From Nocardiopsis algeriensis (GTDB taxonomy: Bacteria > Actinomycetota > Actinomycetes > Streptosporangiales > Streptosporangiaceae), in contig NZ_JACHJO010000013.1 of assembly GCF_014203695.1 (NCBI RefSeq), forward strand, positions 39,031 to 103,030: 64,000 bases of DNA, given 5' to 3'. Positions 36,639 to 45,474 of this stretch are shown in pieces. Under the pieces are notes generated by a model. That model made no database searches. It saw only the letters and a list, made by a program, of their open reading frames with translations, and was not told the DNA's origin. Within the stretch, counting starts at the first letter, position 1. Each line of letters begins with the position of its first letter. The translations under genes were made by a program, and so were the position numbers.

Positions 36639-37709
36639 ATGGGTCCACGACTTGCCGACATCGCACGGCACGCAGGCGTCAGCGAGGCGACGGTCTCGCG
36701 TGTGCTCAACGACAAACCCGGTGTCGGCAGCGAAACCCGCAAGGCCGTCCTGACCGCGCTCGACGTGCTCGGTTACGAACGGCCCGCCCGGCTGCGCCAG
36801 CGCTCCGCCGGCCTCGTCGGCATGGTCATCCCCGAGCTGGACAACCCGGTCTTCCCCATGTTCGCCCAGGCCGCCGAGGGAGCCCTGGCCCAGCGCGGCT
36901 ACACCCCGGTGCTGTGCACGCAGACCCCGGGCGGCATAACCGAGGACGAGTACGTCGAACTGCTGCTGGAGCGCAACGTCTCGGGCATCCTCTTCGTCTC
37001 GGGGCGGCACGCCGACAGCACCGCCCCGCACGAGCGCTACCGGTCCCTGGTCTCCCGCCGGCTGCCCATCGTGCTCGTCAACGGGTTCACCGAGTCCGTC
37101 CCGGCCGCGTTCATCTCCTGCGACGACCGCGAGGCGGGGAGGCTGGCCGTCAACCACCTGGTCGCCCTCGGGCACACCAGGATCGGGTTCACCAGCGGTC
37201 CCGAGCGCTACGTCCCCGTGCACCGCAAGCTGGAGGGCTACCACCAGGCGATGGCCCAGTACGGGCTGGACGCCGACGGCCTCGTGCAGCTGTCCCTGTT
37301 CGGCGTGGAGGGCGGCCACGCCGCCGCGGTCCGGCTCATCGAGCGCGGGGTGACCGCCATGGTCTGCGGCTCCGACATGATGGCCCTGGGGGCCATCAGG
37401 GCGGCCCGCCAGCGAGGGCTGCGGGTCCCCGAGGACTTCTCGGTGGTGGGGTACGACGACTCCCAGCTCGTCGCCTTCACCGACCCGCCGCTGACCACCG
37501 TCCGCCAACCGGTCAACGCGATGGCGCTGGCGGCCGCGCGCGCCCTGTGCGACGAGATCGCGGGGCACCCCGTCTCCCACACCGAGTACATGTTCGACCC
37601 CGAGCTGGTCGTGCGCGGTTCCACCGCCGTCGCCCCCCGCGCCGCCACCCCCGCCGTCGTCTCCTCCGCTCCCGCGCCCGGCAACCGGCCCGCGCCCGCC
37701 ACCTCCTGA
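36639..37709 (+). CDS. malR: LacI family regulator of maltose/alpha-glucoside genes
   Basis: A 356-residue repressor. The helix-turn-helix and hinge are RLADIARHAGVSEATVSRVLNDKPGVGSETRKAVLTALDVLGYERPA (residues about 3-50). The periplasmic-binding-protein-like effector domain follows, with LVGMVIPELDNPVFPMFAQAAEGAL, GIGFTSGPERYVPVHRKLEGY and DPPLTTVRQPV. A 30-residue Pro/Ala-rich tail ends the protein. Start ATG 36639. Position and operator suggest it represses the divergent glucosidase, both malE genes and malFG, with maltose or a related sugar as inducer, as MalR does in streptomycetes. The name is by context. Confidence 0.9.
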   Translation: MGPRLADIARHAGVSEATVSRVLNDKPGVGSETRKAVLTALDVLGYERPARLRQRSAGLVGMVIPELDNPVFPMFAQAAEGALAQRGYTPVLCTQTPGGITEDEYVELLLERNVSGILFVSGRHADSTAPHERYRSLVSRRLPIVLVNGFTESVPAAFISCDDREAGRLAVNHLVALGHTRIGFTSGPERYVPVHRKLEGYHQAMAQYGLDADGLVQLSLFGVEGGHAAAVRLIERGVTAMVCGSDMMALGAIRAARQRGLRVPEDFSVVGYDDSQLVAFTDPPLTTVRQPVNAMALAAARALCDEIAGHPVSHTEYMFDPELVVRGSTAVAPRAATPAVVSSAPAPGNRPAPATS

Positions 37710-37713
37710 CGCC

Positions 37714-37743
37714 GAGCGCCCGGCCCCTCGGGGCCGGGCGCTC
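37714..37743. terminator. Convergent terminator, malR / doxX-like gene
   Basis: A perfect 13-bp stem (GAGCGCCCGGCCC and complement) with CTCG loop in the 51-bp gap. Confidence 0.8.
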
Positions 37744-37760
37744 CTCATCCGCGCGAACGG

Positions 37761-38300
37761 TCAGCGCAGCACGGGAAAGCGCCGCACCAGCGCCGTACCG
37801 GACCACCAGCGCCCCAGCCCCAGGGTGTCGGCCGAGTTGACCAGGGCCAGGCCCACCAGGGTCAGGGCCATCACGATGTGGTCGTCCATGAAGGGGTTGG
37901 TGGCGGGGGGCAGCACCGCCGCCCACATCAGCACGAGCAGCAGCGCCCCGCTGGCCGCGGCCACGCGCTCGCCGATGCCCAGCATCAGCGCCGCGCCAAT
38001 GCCGAGCAGCCCCGCCATGAACAGGGCGTCGGCCCAGGCCACCCCCGCCAAGGAGCCGAAGGCCCCGGCGAAGGGGCCCGAGACGGCGTTGCCCAGGAAG
38101 CCCGCGGTGGGGCTTCCGCCCGACAGCCAGGCCCCTTCGGCCGGGGTGGAGAACCCCAGGCCCAGGAGCTTGTCGAGGAAGGCCCACAGGAAGACCCACC
38201 CGATGGACAGGCGGATCAGGGCGAAGACGTTGCGGGCGGCGGCCGAGCCGACGACGGGCCCGGTCCTCTGAGGTGCGACCCCGGGGGTGACGGTGGACAT
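37761..38300 (-). CDS. DoxX family membrane protein
   Basis: A 179-residue integral membrane protein with four or five predicted helices (LIRLSIGWVFLWAFLDKLLGLGF, ALFMAGLLGIGAALMLGIG, AASGALLLVLMWAAVL, DDHIVMALTLVGLALV). The first helix with WAFLDKLLGLGF is characteristic of the DoxX/TQO group. Related proteins include thiosulfate:quinone oxidoreductase subunits and redox-stress membrane complexes. The physiological role here is not defined. The start ATG 38300 has AGGAGAGG upstream. It is a single gene between the mal cluster and hemW. Confidence 0.85.
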   Translation of the reverse strand: MSTVTPGVAPQRTGPVVGSAAARNVFALIRLSIGWVFLWAFLDKLLGLGFSTPAEGAWLSGGSPTAGFLGNAVSGPFAGAFGSLAGVAWADALFMAGLLGIGAALMLGIGERVAAASGALLLVLMWAAVLPPATNPFMDDHIVMALTLVGLALVNSADTLGLGRWWSGTALVRRFPVLR

Positions 38301-38526
38301 CGTTGTCCTCTCCTGTTCTGTGGAGGTCTCTCCCCTTCAGCCAATCCCTCCGCGGCTCCCGGGCCGAGGCCCTCTTGTAGCGGTGTGGGCGGCCGGAAGG
38401 CCCTCCGGCTCGGGACCTCCACCTGTTTCGCAGGTCAGCGGCCCCGCACACGCCCTCCGGCAGGTGCGGTGTGACCGTTGTCTCCCCTGGTACGGGGCAG
38501 GCCTCGGGGTCGGTGACACTGGAGGC

Positions 38527-39759
38527 ATGCCTTCCGTTGTCCTCGACGGGGACCCCGTACCGCGTACCGGGGATCTGCCCGCAGCCTCACTCGCCGAACT
38601 CGCCGGGCAGCCGCTGGGGTTCTACGTCCACGTGCCCTTCTGCGTCACCCGCTGCGGATACTGCGACTTCAACACCTACACCGCGGAGGAACTGGTGTCC
38701 CGGGACGGGACGGCCACCGCCTCCCGCGAGACCTACGCCGACCAGGCCGTCGCCGAGATCGCCCTCGCCGACCGCGTGCTCGCGGGGGACCGGCCGCCCG
38801 TGAGCACGGTGTTCGTCGGCGGAGGCACCCCCACGCTGCTCGCCGCCGAGGACCTGGGCAGGATCCTGGCCGCGGTCCGCGAGCGCTTCGGCCTGGCGGA
38901 AGGGGCCGAGATCACCACCGAGGCCAACCCCGAGACCGTCACCCCCGACTACCTGGCCCGCCTGCGCGAGGCCGGCTTCACCCGGGTCTCCTTCGGCATG
39001 CAGAGCGCCCGCTCCCACGTGCTGAGGATCCTGGAGCGCGGGCACACGCCGGGCCGCCCCGAACAGTGCGTGGCATGGGCGCGGCAGGCCGGGTTCGAAC
39101 ACGTCAATCTCGACCTGATCTACGGCACCCCCGGTGAGGGCGACGACGACTGGCGGGCCTCCCTGGCGGCCGCCGTCGCGGCCGGGCCCGACCACGTCTC
39201 CGCCTACTCCCTCATCGTGGAGGAGGGCACCCGCCTGGCGGCGAGAGTACGCCGCGGCGAACTGGCCGAGCCCGACGAGGACACGATGGCCGACCGCTAC
39301 CTCATGGCCGACGACGCCCTCACGGCGGCCGGGTTCACCGCGTACGAGGTGTCCAACTGGGCGCGCGGCCCCGAGGCGCGGAGCAGGCACAACATGCTCT
39401 ACTGGACCGGCGGCCACTGGTGGGGTGTCGGGCCCGGCGCGCACAGCCACGTGGGCGGCACCCGCTGGTGGAACGTCAAGCACCCCGCCGCCTACGCCGC
39501 CCGCCTGGCGGCGGGGGACAGCCCCGGTCACGCCCGCGAGGTCCTCACGGAGGAGGAGCGCCGCTTCGAGCGGATCCTGCTGGAGCTGCGCGTGGAGCAG
39601 GGGTGTCCGCTGGAACTCCTGGAACCCGCCGGCCGGGAGGCCGCCCGCAGGGCCGTCGGCGAGGGCCTGCTCGACGCGGCGGCGTTCGGGGAGGGACGCG
39701 CCGTCCTCACCCGGCGCGGACGCCTGCTCGCCGACGCGGTGGTGCGCGACCTCACCTGA
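38527..39759 (+). CDS. hemW: Heme chaperone HemW (radical SAM, HemN-like)
   Basis: A 410-residue radical-SAM protein. The cluster motif is CVTRCGYCDFNTYT, with the fourth Cys/Phe position as in HemW rather than coproporphyrinogen oxidase HemN. Other motifs are FVGGGTPTLLAAEDL, EANPETVTPDYLARLREAGFTRVSFGMQS, and HNMLYWTGGHWWGVGPGAHSH. HemW inserts heme into respiratory proteins and older annotation often mislabels it as HemN. Start ATG 38527 with GGAGG just upstream. In related genomes it follows lepA directly; here the mal cluster separates them. Confidence 0.93.
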   Translation: MPSVVLDGDPVPRTGDLPAASLAELAGQPLGFYVHVPFCVTRCGYCDFNTYTAEELVSRDGTATASRETYADQAVAEIALADRVLAGDRPPVSTVFVGGGTPTLLAAEDLGRILAAVRERFGLAEGAEITTEANPETVTPDYLARLREAGFTRVSFGMQSARSHVLRILERGHTPGRPEQCVAWARQAGFEHVNLDLIYGTPGEGDDDWRASLAAAVAAGPDHVSAYSLIVEEGTRLAARVRRGELAEPDEDTMADRYLMADDALTAAGFTAYEVSNWARGPEARSRHNMLYWTGGHWWGVGPGAHSHVGGTRWWNVKHPAAYAARLAAGDSPGHAREVLTEEERRFERILLELRVEQGCPLELLEPAGREAARRAVGEGLLDAAAFGEGRAVLTRRGRLLADAVVRDLT

Positions 39760-39773
39760 GACCTGAGACACGC

Positions 39774-39801
39774 GGAGGGCCCGGCCGGAGCCGGGCCCTC
39801 C
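39774..39801. terminator. Convergent terminator, hemW / DUF4870 gene
   Basis: A perfect 12-bp stem (GGAGGGCCCGGC and complement) closed by CGGA, between the two convergent stops. Confidence 0.75.
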
Positions 39802-39816
39802 CGCCGTCCGGGCGGC

Positions 39817-40419
39817 CTACGTGACCCAGTTGACGTTGAACGGGTAGCGGTACCACTCTCCCCGGTTGGCGGCCATACCGCCCAGGATGCCGAAGACGAG
39901 GGAGATCACGACGACGACCGGCCACAGCAGCGCGCCGATGAGGACCACCGTCAGCAGCGAGGAGACGAAGGTGCCGATCAGGACCAGCAGCTGGAAGTTC
40001 AGCGCCTGGGCCGCCTGGTCGCGCACGAACGGCGACTCGTCCTTCTTGACCAGGTAGATGATCAGCGGGACGAGGAAGCTCAGGCCGCCGCCGGACAGGA
40101 GGCCGAGGAGGCCGCCGCCCAGGTGGGCGAACAGACCCATCTGCCGCTCTTCCGCGTTGGGCTGGCCGGTCGTGGCCGACGACGGCCCGTAACCGCCCTG
40201 GGGCGGCATGCCGTAACCGCCCTGGGGAGAACCGGGGGCCTGGTAGCCGCCGGTCTGCTCGTAGCCGCCCTGGTACGGGTAGCCGCCGGGCGGGGGCGGG
40301 TAACCGCCGGGCGGAGGCGGGTGGCCGCCGGACGGGCCCTGGTGGCCGGGCTGCCCTCCCGAGGGCTGCCGGCCCTGGCCGTAGGGGTCCTCCGGAGGAG
40401 GTGTGTTCGGGTAGGACAT
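39817..40419 (-). CDS. DUF4870 domain membrane protein
   Basis: A 200-residue protein. The first 88 residues are Pro/Gly/Tyr/Gln-rich (repeated PPPPGGYP and QGGY) and probably disordered in the cytoplasm. The rest is a DUF4870 domain with three or so helices: MGLFAHLGGGLLGLLSGGGLSFLVPLIIYLVKKDESPFVRDQAAQALNFQL, a long hydrophobic pair, and YRYPFNVNWVT. The HLGG and SPFVRDQAAQALNFQ segments are family signatures. Function is unknown. It is the second of a tandem pair with the gene at 40465. Confidence 0.85.
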   Translation of the reverse strand: MSYPNTPPPEDPYGQGRQPSGGQPGHQGPSGGHPPPPGGYPPPPGGYPYQGGYEQTGGYQAPGSPQGGYGMPPQGGYGPSSATTGQPNAEERQMGLFAHLGGGLLGLLSGGGLSFLVPLIIYLVKKDESPFVRDQAAQALNFQLLVLIGTFVSSLLTVVLIGALLWPVVVVISLVFGILGGMAANRGEWYRYPFNVNWVT

Positions 40420-40464
40420 GCTCTTTCCTTCGGGCCGGGGCTCGGATCTGCGGTGCGGGGGCGC

Positions 40465-41349
40465 CTACTTCAGGAGGCGGATGCTCACCGGGTAGCGGTA
40501 CCACGTCCCCTTGTTGGCGCTGCTCGCTCCTATGACGCCGAGAACGATCGAGAGGATCCACACCAGTGCGATCAACAAGGAGCCGATCCAGGACAGGTTC
40601 GGGAGGAAGATACCCAGTCCGAGGAAGGCCACCCAGGCGAAGGCGTAGGGGATGAGCAGGGTGATCTGGAAGTTCGCCGCCTCCGAGGCGTGGTGGCGGA
40701 CGAAGGGAGACGCGTCCCGCCTGGCGAGGTAGACCGCCAGCGGAGGGACCCATCCCAGGCAGCCGACGACGAAACCGCCCAGGTGGGCGAGCATCGCCGC
40801 GAGGATTCCGCCGTCCCCGGCGGGGGCCTGGGGCTGCGGGTAGGGGCCCGGCTGCTGCGGGTAGGGCCCCGGCTGCTGAGGCTGGGGGTGCCCCGGATGC
40901 GGCTGCCCGTACTGCTGGTGGGCGGCATGGGCGGAATACGGCTGCCCGTGGGGCGGGGCGGCGGGCGGCGGGGTGAAACCGGGCCGGCCGTACGCCTGGG
41001 GCGGATGCGGGTACCCCGGTTGGGCTCCGGAGGGCTGCGCGTACCCGGGTTGGGCTCCGGAGGGCTGCGCGTATCCGGGTTGGGCTCCGGAGGGCTGCGC
41101 GTATCCGGGTTGGGCTCCGGAGGGCTGCGCGTATCCGGGTTGGGCTCCGGAGGGCTGCGCGTACCCCGGCTGCGACGGGGGTGCTGCGGGCCGGTCGTGC
41201 CCGGGTGCGGGGGAGGAGGGGGCGTCCGCGGCGGGCTGCTGTCCGCCCGAGGGCTGCGCGTCCCGGGGCGGCCGGGGCTGCTGCCCCGGGGTGGGGTCCC
41301 CCGGGGCCGGGTCCTCCGGGGTCGGGGGATTCGTCGGGGTCTCGCTCAT
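40465..41349 (-). CDS. DUF4870 domain membrane protein with decapeptide repeats
   Basis: A 294-residue paralogue of the downstream gene. The N-terminal 175 or so residues are Pro/Gln/Gly-rich and include five exact or near-exact copies of the decapeptide PSGAQPGYAQ, encoded by a 30-bp tandem repeat, then PGPYPQQ repeats. The C-terminal DUF4870 domain (AAMLAHLGGFVVGCLGWVPPLAVYLARRDASPFVRHHASEAANFQITLLIPYAFAWVAF...) has the family's helices and ends WYRYPVSIRLLK. The low-complexity part may mediate clustering at the membrane; that is inference. Start ATG 41349. The two DUF4870 genes are 45 bp apart and likely co-transcribed. Confidence 0.85.
   Translation of the reverse strand: MSETPTNPPTPEDPAPGDPTPGQQPRPPRDAQPSGGQQPAADAPSSPAPGHDRPAAPPSQPGYAQPSGAQPGYAQPSGAQPGYAQPSGAQPGYAQPSGAQPGYAQPSGAQPGYPHPPQAYGRPGFTPPPAAPPHGQPYSAHAAHQQYGQPHPGHPQPQQPGPYPQQPGPYPQPQAPAGDGGILAAMLAHLGGFVVGCLGWVPPLAVYLARRDASPFVRHHASEAANFQITLLIPYAFAWVAFLGLGIFLPNLSWIGSLLIALVWILSIVLGVIGASSANKGTWYRYPVSIRLLK
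41011..41160 (-). repeat. Five 30-bp tandem repeats inside the DUF4870 gene
   Basis: Five head-to-tail 30-bp units (41011, 41041, 41071, 41101, 41131) plus a partial sixth; three are identical and the others differ at one or two positions. Each encodes ten residues in frame, so copy changes would keep the gene open. Confidence 0.9.
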
Positions 41350-41455
41350 GCTCTTCCTCGGTTCCGCTGTCGGGAGGCGTCTGCCGGCGGCCGCGTACCG
41401 CCGGGGCGGGCAGCGGCGGTGTCCTGACCGGAGGGGCCCGTTGCCTGGACAGATC

Positions 41456-42313
41456 CTAGGACGTCCTCGGCGGATACCGCCTGTCCGGACCCGGTGCGGT
41501 GACGAAGTCGATCAGCTCCTCCACCCGGCCGAGCAGGGCCGGTTCCAGGTCGGCGTAGGAGCGCACCGATCCCAGGATCCTGCGCCAGGCCTCACCCGTC
41601 TCCATCCGCCAGCCGAGTGCGCGCACCACCCCCTCCTTCCAGGGAATGCCGTAGGGCACCTCGGGCCAGCCGGGGATACCCACCGCGGCGGGCCGCACCG
41701 CCTGCCAGACGTCCACGAAGGGATGCCCGACCACCAGCACGTGCTCCCCGCCGACTCGGCCCGCGATCCGGGACTCCTTGGAACCGGGGACCAGGTGGTC
41801 CACCAGCACGCCCAGGCGGCGGCCCGGTCCGGGGGAGAAGTCCGCCACGACCGAGGGAAGGTCGTCGATCCCCTCCAGGAACTCGACGGCCACCCCCTCC
41901 ACGCGCAGGTCGTGGCCCCAGATCTTCTCGACCAGCTCGGCGTCGTGCACGCCCTCCACATAGATGCGGCTCTCCCGGGCCGTGCGCGCCCTGGCGCCGG
42001 GCACCGCCACGGAGCCCGAGGCGCTGCGCAGGGGACCGCGCGGTGCGGCGGCGGGACGTACGAGGGTGACGGGCTCGCCGTCCATCAGGAACGCGGCCGG
42101 TCCCAGCTCGAACACGCGGTGCCGGCCGTGCCGGTCCTCCAGGGTCACGGTCGCCTTGTCCCAACCGACGACGGCGCCGCAGAACGCCTCTCCGGCGTCC
42201 TCCACGACCAGGTCCCGGCTCAGCGGCACCTCCCGCACAGCAGACTTCCCCGGACGCCGCCGGTCGCCGGCGAGCACGTCGCGGCCGTAGCGGCCGGATC
42301 CCTTGGTAGCCAC
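41456..42313 (-). CDS. DUF3097 family protein
   Basis: A 285-residue actinobacterial protein of unknown function. The family is recognised from [53 protein letters not shown], then [59 protein letters not shown] and [20 protein letters not shown]. The stretch [18 protein letters not shown] followed by [14 protein letters not shown] resembles a TOPRIM-like fold, with the acidic E and D-x-D positions partly kept, so nucleic-acid processing is a possibility. Start GTG 42313. It is divergent from hrcA, next to which the family usually lies. Confidence 0.85.
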   Translation of the reverse strand: MATKGSGRYGRDVLAGDRRRPGKSAVREVPLSRDLVVEDAGEAFCGAVVGWDKATVTLEDRHGRHRVFELGPAAFLMDGEPVTLVRPAAAPRGPLRSASGSVAVPGARARTARESRIYVEGVHDAELVEKIWGHDLRVEGVAVEFLEGIDDLPSVVADFSPGPGRRLGVLVDHLVPGSKESRIAGRVGGEHVLVVGHPFVDVWQAVRPAAVGIPGWPEVPYGIPWKEGVVRALGWRMETGEAWRRILGSVRSYADLEPALLGRVEELIDFVTAPGPDRRYPPRTS

Positions 42314-42465
42314 GGTGGCGCATTCTACCGGCGGGGCACCCGGACATCCCGGTGGCGCAGCGCACACAAGGGACGACCCGGCCCGGCCGCCGCCCGCGCG
42401 GCCGGTACCGAAGCGGCCGCGCGGCCACATGATTGCTACCGTCGGGTTTGCGTCCGGGCATAGAA

Positions 42466-42492
42466 TTAGCACTGGGAACCATGGAGTGCCAG
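42466..42492 (+). promoter_or_regulatory. CIRCE-like HrcA operator
   Basis: TTAGCACTG, nine bases, then GAGTGCCAG. This matches the CIRCE consensus TTAGCACTC-N9-GAGTGCTAA at 15 of 18 positions with exact spacing. It ends 12 nt before the hrcA start and overlaps the AGGAGG ribosome site, so HrcA would repress its own operon. Confidence 0.8.
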
Positions 42493-42503
42493 GAGGTGGC
42501 GAG

Positions 42504-43517
42504 TTGCTGGATGAGCGCAAGCTCGCGGTCCTGCGTGCTGTCGTCGAGGACTTCGTCAGCACCAACGAACCGGTCGGATCCAAGGCATTGGCCGATCGCC
42601 ACAAGCTCGGGGTGTCCCCCGCCACCATCCGCAACGACATGGTCGCGCTGGAGGAGGACGGCTACATCGCCCAGCCGCACACCAGTGCGGGCCGGGTCCC
42701 CACGGACAAGGGATACCGCCTCTTCGTCGACCGGCTCTCCTCGGTCAAGCCGCTCTCCAAGGCCGAGCGGCGCGCCATCGAGTCGTTCCTCAGCGGCGCA
42801 GTCGACCTCGACGAGATCATCGCCCGCACGGTCCGCCTGCTGGCCCAGCTCACCCGCCAGGTGGCGATCGTCCAGTACCCGTCGCTGACCAGGTCCGCCG
42901 TGCAGCACGTGGAACTGGTGCCCCTGGGCGGACAGCGCCTCATGATGGTGGTCATCACCAACACCGGCAGGGTCGAGCAGCGCGTCATCGACGGACTGGG
43001 GGAGATCGACGAGAGCGCGGTCGCGGATCTGCGGACGATGCTCAACCGCGCCATCGCCGGACTCCACCTGGGCGACGTCCCCGAAGCGGTGGAGGACCTG
43101 CCCTCCCAGGTCCGTCCGGAGGAGCGCCGGATGGCGGCGTCGGTCCTCTCCGTCCTGCTGGAGAGCCTGGTCGAACGGCACGAGGAGAGGATCGTCCTCG
43201 CCGGGACCGCCAACCTTGCCGCCGTCGACTTCGCCGCCAGTCTGAGAGACGTCCTGGAGGCGCTGGAAGAGAACATGGTGCTCATCCGTTTGCTGGGTGA
43301 GGCGAAGGACCCGTCGATGCTCACGGTGCGCATCGGCGCGGAGAATTTCCACGAGGGTCTGCGCTCCACCTCCATCGTGTCGGCCGACTACGGTGTGGGA
43401 AACCAGTCGCTCGCCAAGATCGGTGTCGTCGGACCCACCCGGATGGACTACCCGGGGACGATGGGAGCGGTGCGCGCCGTGGCTCGGTATGTCGGACAGA
43501 TTTTGGCAGGACATTAA
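42504..43517 (+). CDS. hrcA: Heat-inducible transcription repressor HrcA
   Basis: A 337-residue repressor of chaperone genes that binds CIRCE and needs GroEL to fold. The winged helix is [74 protein letters not shown]; a GAF-like domain follows ([28 protein letters not shown]). The start is TTG 42504, chosen because AGGAGG (42491-42496) lies 7 nt upstream and because the family begins [10 protein letters not shown]. dnaJ follows after 4 nt. Heat would release HrcA and induce the hrcA-dnaJ-rsmE unit. Confidence 0.95.
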   Translation: MLDERKLAVLRAVVEDFVSTNEPVGSKALADRHKLGVSPATIRNDMVALEEDGYIAQPHTSAGRVPTDKGYRLFVDRLSSVKPLSKAERRAIESFLSGAVDLDEIIARTVRLLAQLTRQVAIVQYPSLTRSAVQHVELVPLGGQRLMMVVITNTGRVEQRVIDGLGEIDESAVADLRTMLNRAIAGLHLGDVPEAVEDLPSQVRPEERRMAASVLSVLLESLVERHEERIVLAGTANLAAVDFAASLRDVLEALEENMVLIRLLGEAKDPSMLTVRIGAENFHEGLRSTSIVSADYGVGNQSLAKIGVVGPTRMDYPGTMGAVRAVARYVGQILAGH

Positions 43518-43521
43518 CTCA

Positions 43522-44661
43522 GTGGCCAGAGACTATTACCAGATTCTCGGGGTGCGTCGCGACGCGTCCAAGGACGAGATCAAGAAGGCGTACCGGCGGC
43601 TCGCACGCGAGCTGCACCCCGACATCAACCCCGATCCTGCGACCCAGGACCGCTTCAAGGAGGTGACCCAGGCCTACGAGGTCCTCTCCGACGAGAACAA
43701 GCGCCGGATGTTCGACATGGGCCAGGACCCCTACGCCCCCGGTGGCGGCGGCGCGGGCGGTTTCGGGGGCGCGACGGGTTTCCCCTTCGACGACATCGTC
43801 AACGCCTTCTTCGGCGGGCAGACCGGCGGCCGGGGACCGCGCGACCGGGTCCGGCGGGGACGCAGCATCAAGATCCGGGTCGAGCTCGACCTGGCCGAGA
43901 CCGCGTTCGGTGTCTCCAAGGAGATCACCTTCCCCACCGCCATCCTGTGCGAGACGTGCCAGGGCGAGGGGACGTCCCCGGGCACCCAGCGCACCACGTG
44001 CGACATGTGCCACGGCCAGGGCGAGGTCTCGCAGGTCACCCGGTCCTTCCTGGGCCAGGTCATGACCTCGCGCCCCTGCCCGCAGTGCGCCGGCCAGGGC
44101 TCGGTCATCCCCAGCCCGTGCGGTGACTGCGCGGGTGAGGGACGTGTGCGGGAGAAGGTCACCCGGACCGTCACGATCCCGGCCGGCGTCGACGACGGCA
44201 TCCGGATCCAGCTCGCCGGTGAGGGCGAGGTGGGTCCCAACGGCGGTCCGCGCGGCGACATCATCCTGGAGATCGTCCAGCGGCCGCACCCCACCTTCGA
44301 ACGGCGCGGCGACGACCTCCACTGCACGGTCTCGGTACCGATGACGGCGGCCGCGCTGGGCGCCTCGTTCTCCTTCGAGACCCTCGACGGAACCGAGAAC
44401 ATCGACATCCGCCCGGGCACCAATTCCGGCCACGTCATCACCCTGCCGAACAAGGGCGTCACCCACCTGGACGGCGGAGGGCGCGGCGACCTGCGCATCC
44501 GGATCGACGTGGAGACGCCGGGCAAGCTCGACGAGGAGCAGGAGGCCCTGCTGCGCAAGCTCGCCGAACTGCGCGGGGAGGACCAGAACCCGGGCCGCTT
44601 CAGCCCCGGGCACGGCGGCCTCTTCTCCAAGCTCCGCGACGCCTTCGGTGCGAACAAGTGA
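43522..44661 (+). CDS. dnaJ: Chaperone DnaJ
   Basis: A 379-residue type-I J protein, co-chaperone of DnaK. The J domain (1-70) has [36 protein letters not shown] with the HPD motif. A Gly/Phe linker follows, then four zinc-finger repeats [24 protein letters not shown] and CGDCAGEG, and the substrate-binding C-terminal domains. It is the DnaJ2 type of actinomycetes that sits beside hrcA rather than dnaK. Start GTG 43522. The stop overlaps the rsmE start by 4 nt. Confidence 0.96.
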   Translation: MARDYYQILGVRRDASKDEIKKAYRRLARELHPDINPDPATQDRFKEVTQAYEVLSDENKRRMFDMGQDPYAPGGGGAGGFGGATGFPFDDIVNAFFGGQTGGRGPRDRVRRGRSIKIRVELDLAETAFGVSKEITFPTAILCETCQGEGTSPGTQRTTCDMCHGQGEVSQVTRSFLGQVMTSRPCPQCAGQGSVIPSPCGDCAGEGRVREKVTRTVTIPAGVDDGIRIQLAGEGEVGPNGGPRGDIILEIVQRPHPTFERRGDDLHCTVSVPMTAAALGASFSFETLDGTENIDIRPGTNSGHVITLPNKGVTHLDGGGRGDLRIRIDVETPGKLDEEQEALLRKLAELRGEDQNPGRFSPGHGGLFSKLRDAFGANK

Positions 44662-45395
44662 CCCCACCGGTCTTCCTGGTCCCGTCCGGTGACCTTGCCG
44701 CCGACCGGGTGACCGTCTCCGGCCCGGAGGGCCGCCACGCGGCCGCGGTACGGCGTATCCGAACCGGGGAGACGGTCGACCTGGCCGACGGCGAGGGCCT
44801 GCGCGCCCGCTGCACGGTCGTCGGCGTGGGCAGGGACGAGGTCGTGTGCGAGGTCCTCGAACGCGTTCGGGAGCCGGCACCCGCCCCGCACCTGACCGTG
44901 GTCCAGGCACTGGCCAAGGGCGACCGCGGTGAGCTGGCCGTGGAGATGATGACCGAGGCCGGCGTCGACTCCGTCGTCCCCTGGGCCGCCGAGCGCAGCG
45001 TCACCCGCTGGAAGGGCGATCGGGCGGCCAGATCCCTGGCCAAGTGGCGGGCCACCGCCAGGGAGGCGGCCAAACAGGCCCGCCGCGCCCGCCTGCCGGA
45101 GGTGGCCGAGCAGGCCGACCGCGAAGCGGTCGCCGCCCTGCTGGCCGCCGCCGACCTGGGCGTGGTCCTGCACGAGGACGGGGCGAGCAGGCTGTCCGAG
45201 CTGGAACCGCCCCGGGGAGAGGGCGCGCGTGTCGTCCTGGTGGTCGGGCCCGAGGGCGGCTTCTCCGACGCCGAGCTCGAGGCCTTCGCGGCCGCGGGTG
45301 CGGTGCGGGCCCTTCTGGGACCGAGCGTGCTGCGCACCTCCACCGCCGGGGTGGCCGCCCTGGCGGTGCTCCAGTCCCGTACCGGCCGCTGGTAG
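44658..45395 (+). CDS. rsmE: 16S rRNA (uracil1498-N3)-methyltransferase RsmE
   Basis: A 245-residue SPOUT-class methyltransferase. The N-terminal PUA-like part ([27 protein letters not shown]) is followed by LVQ-type [35 protein letters not shown]. The C-terminal knot has [47 protein letters not shown]. Start GTG 44658 overlaps the dnaJ stop (GTGA), so it belongs to the hrcA-dnaJ operon, as in many actinomycetes. A 24-bp hairpin terminates the unit. Confidence 0.95.
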   Translation: MTPPVFLVPSGDLAADRVTVSGPEGRHAAAVRRIRTGETVDLADGEGLRARCTVVGVGRDEVVCEVLERVREPAPAPHLTVVQALAKGDRGELAVEMMTEAGVDSVVPWAAERSVTRWKGDRAARSLAKWRATAREAAKQARRARLPEVAEQADREAVAALLAAADLGVVLHEDGASRLSELEPPRGEGARVVLVVGPEGGFSDAELEAFAAAGAVRALLGPSVLRTSTAGVAALAVLQSRTGRW

Positions 45396-45415
45396 GGCGA
45401 TACAGCGGTACCGCA

Positions 45416-45466
45416 GCACGGAGAAGGGCCCCCGACCGCTCAGCGGTCGGGGGCCCTTCTCCGTGC
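45416..45466. terminator. Convergent terminator, rsmE / sigma-linked membrane gene
   Basis: A perfect 24-bp stem (GCACGGAGAAGGGCCCCCGA plus CCGC, and its complement) with a 3-nt loop TCA. It is the longest perfect hairpin in the window and lies midway between convergent stops. Confidence 0.9.
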
Positions 45467-45474
45467 GGGGGAGA

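Noticed and set aside
38527..39759. Annotation as coproporphyrinogen III oxidase HemN.
   Set aside because: The radical-SAM motif and context (next to DUF3097-hrcA) and the 410-residue length fit HemW; HemN has an extra cysteine and a longer N-terminal region.
41011..41160. Possible CRISPR array (regular 30-bp repeats).
   Set aside because: The repeats are directly head to tail with no spacers, lie in frame in a coding gene and encode PSGAQPGYAQ.
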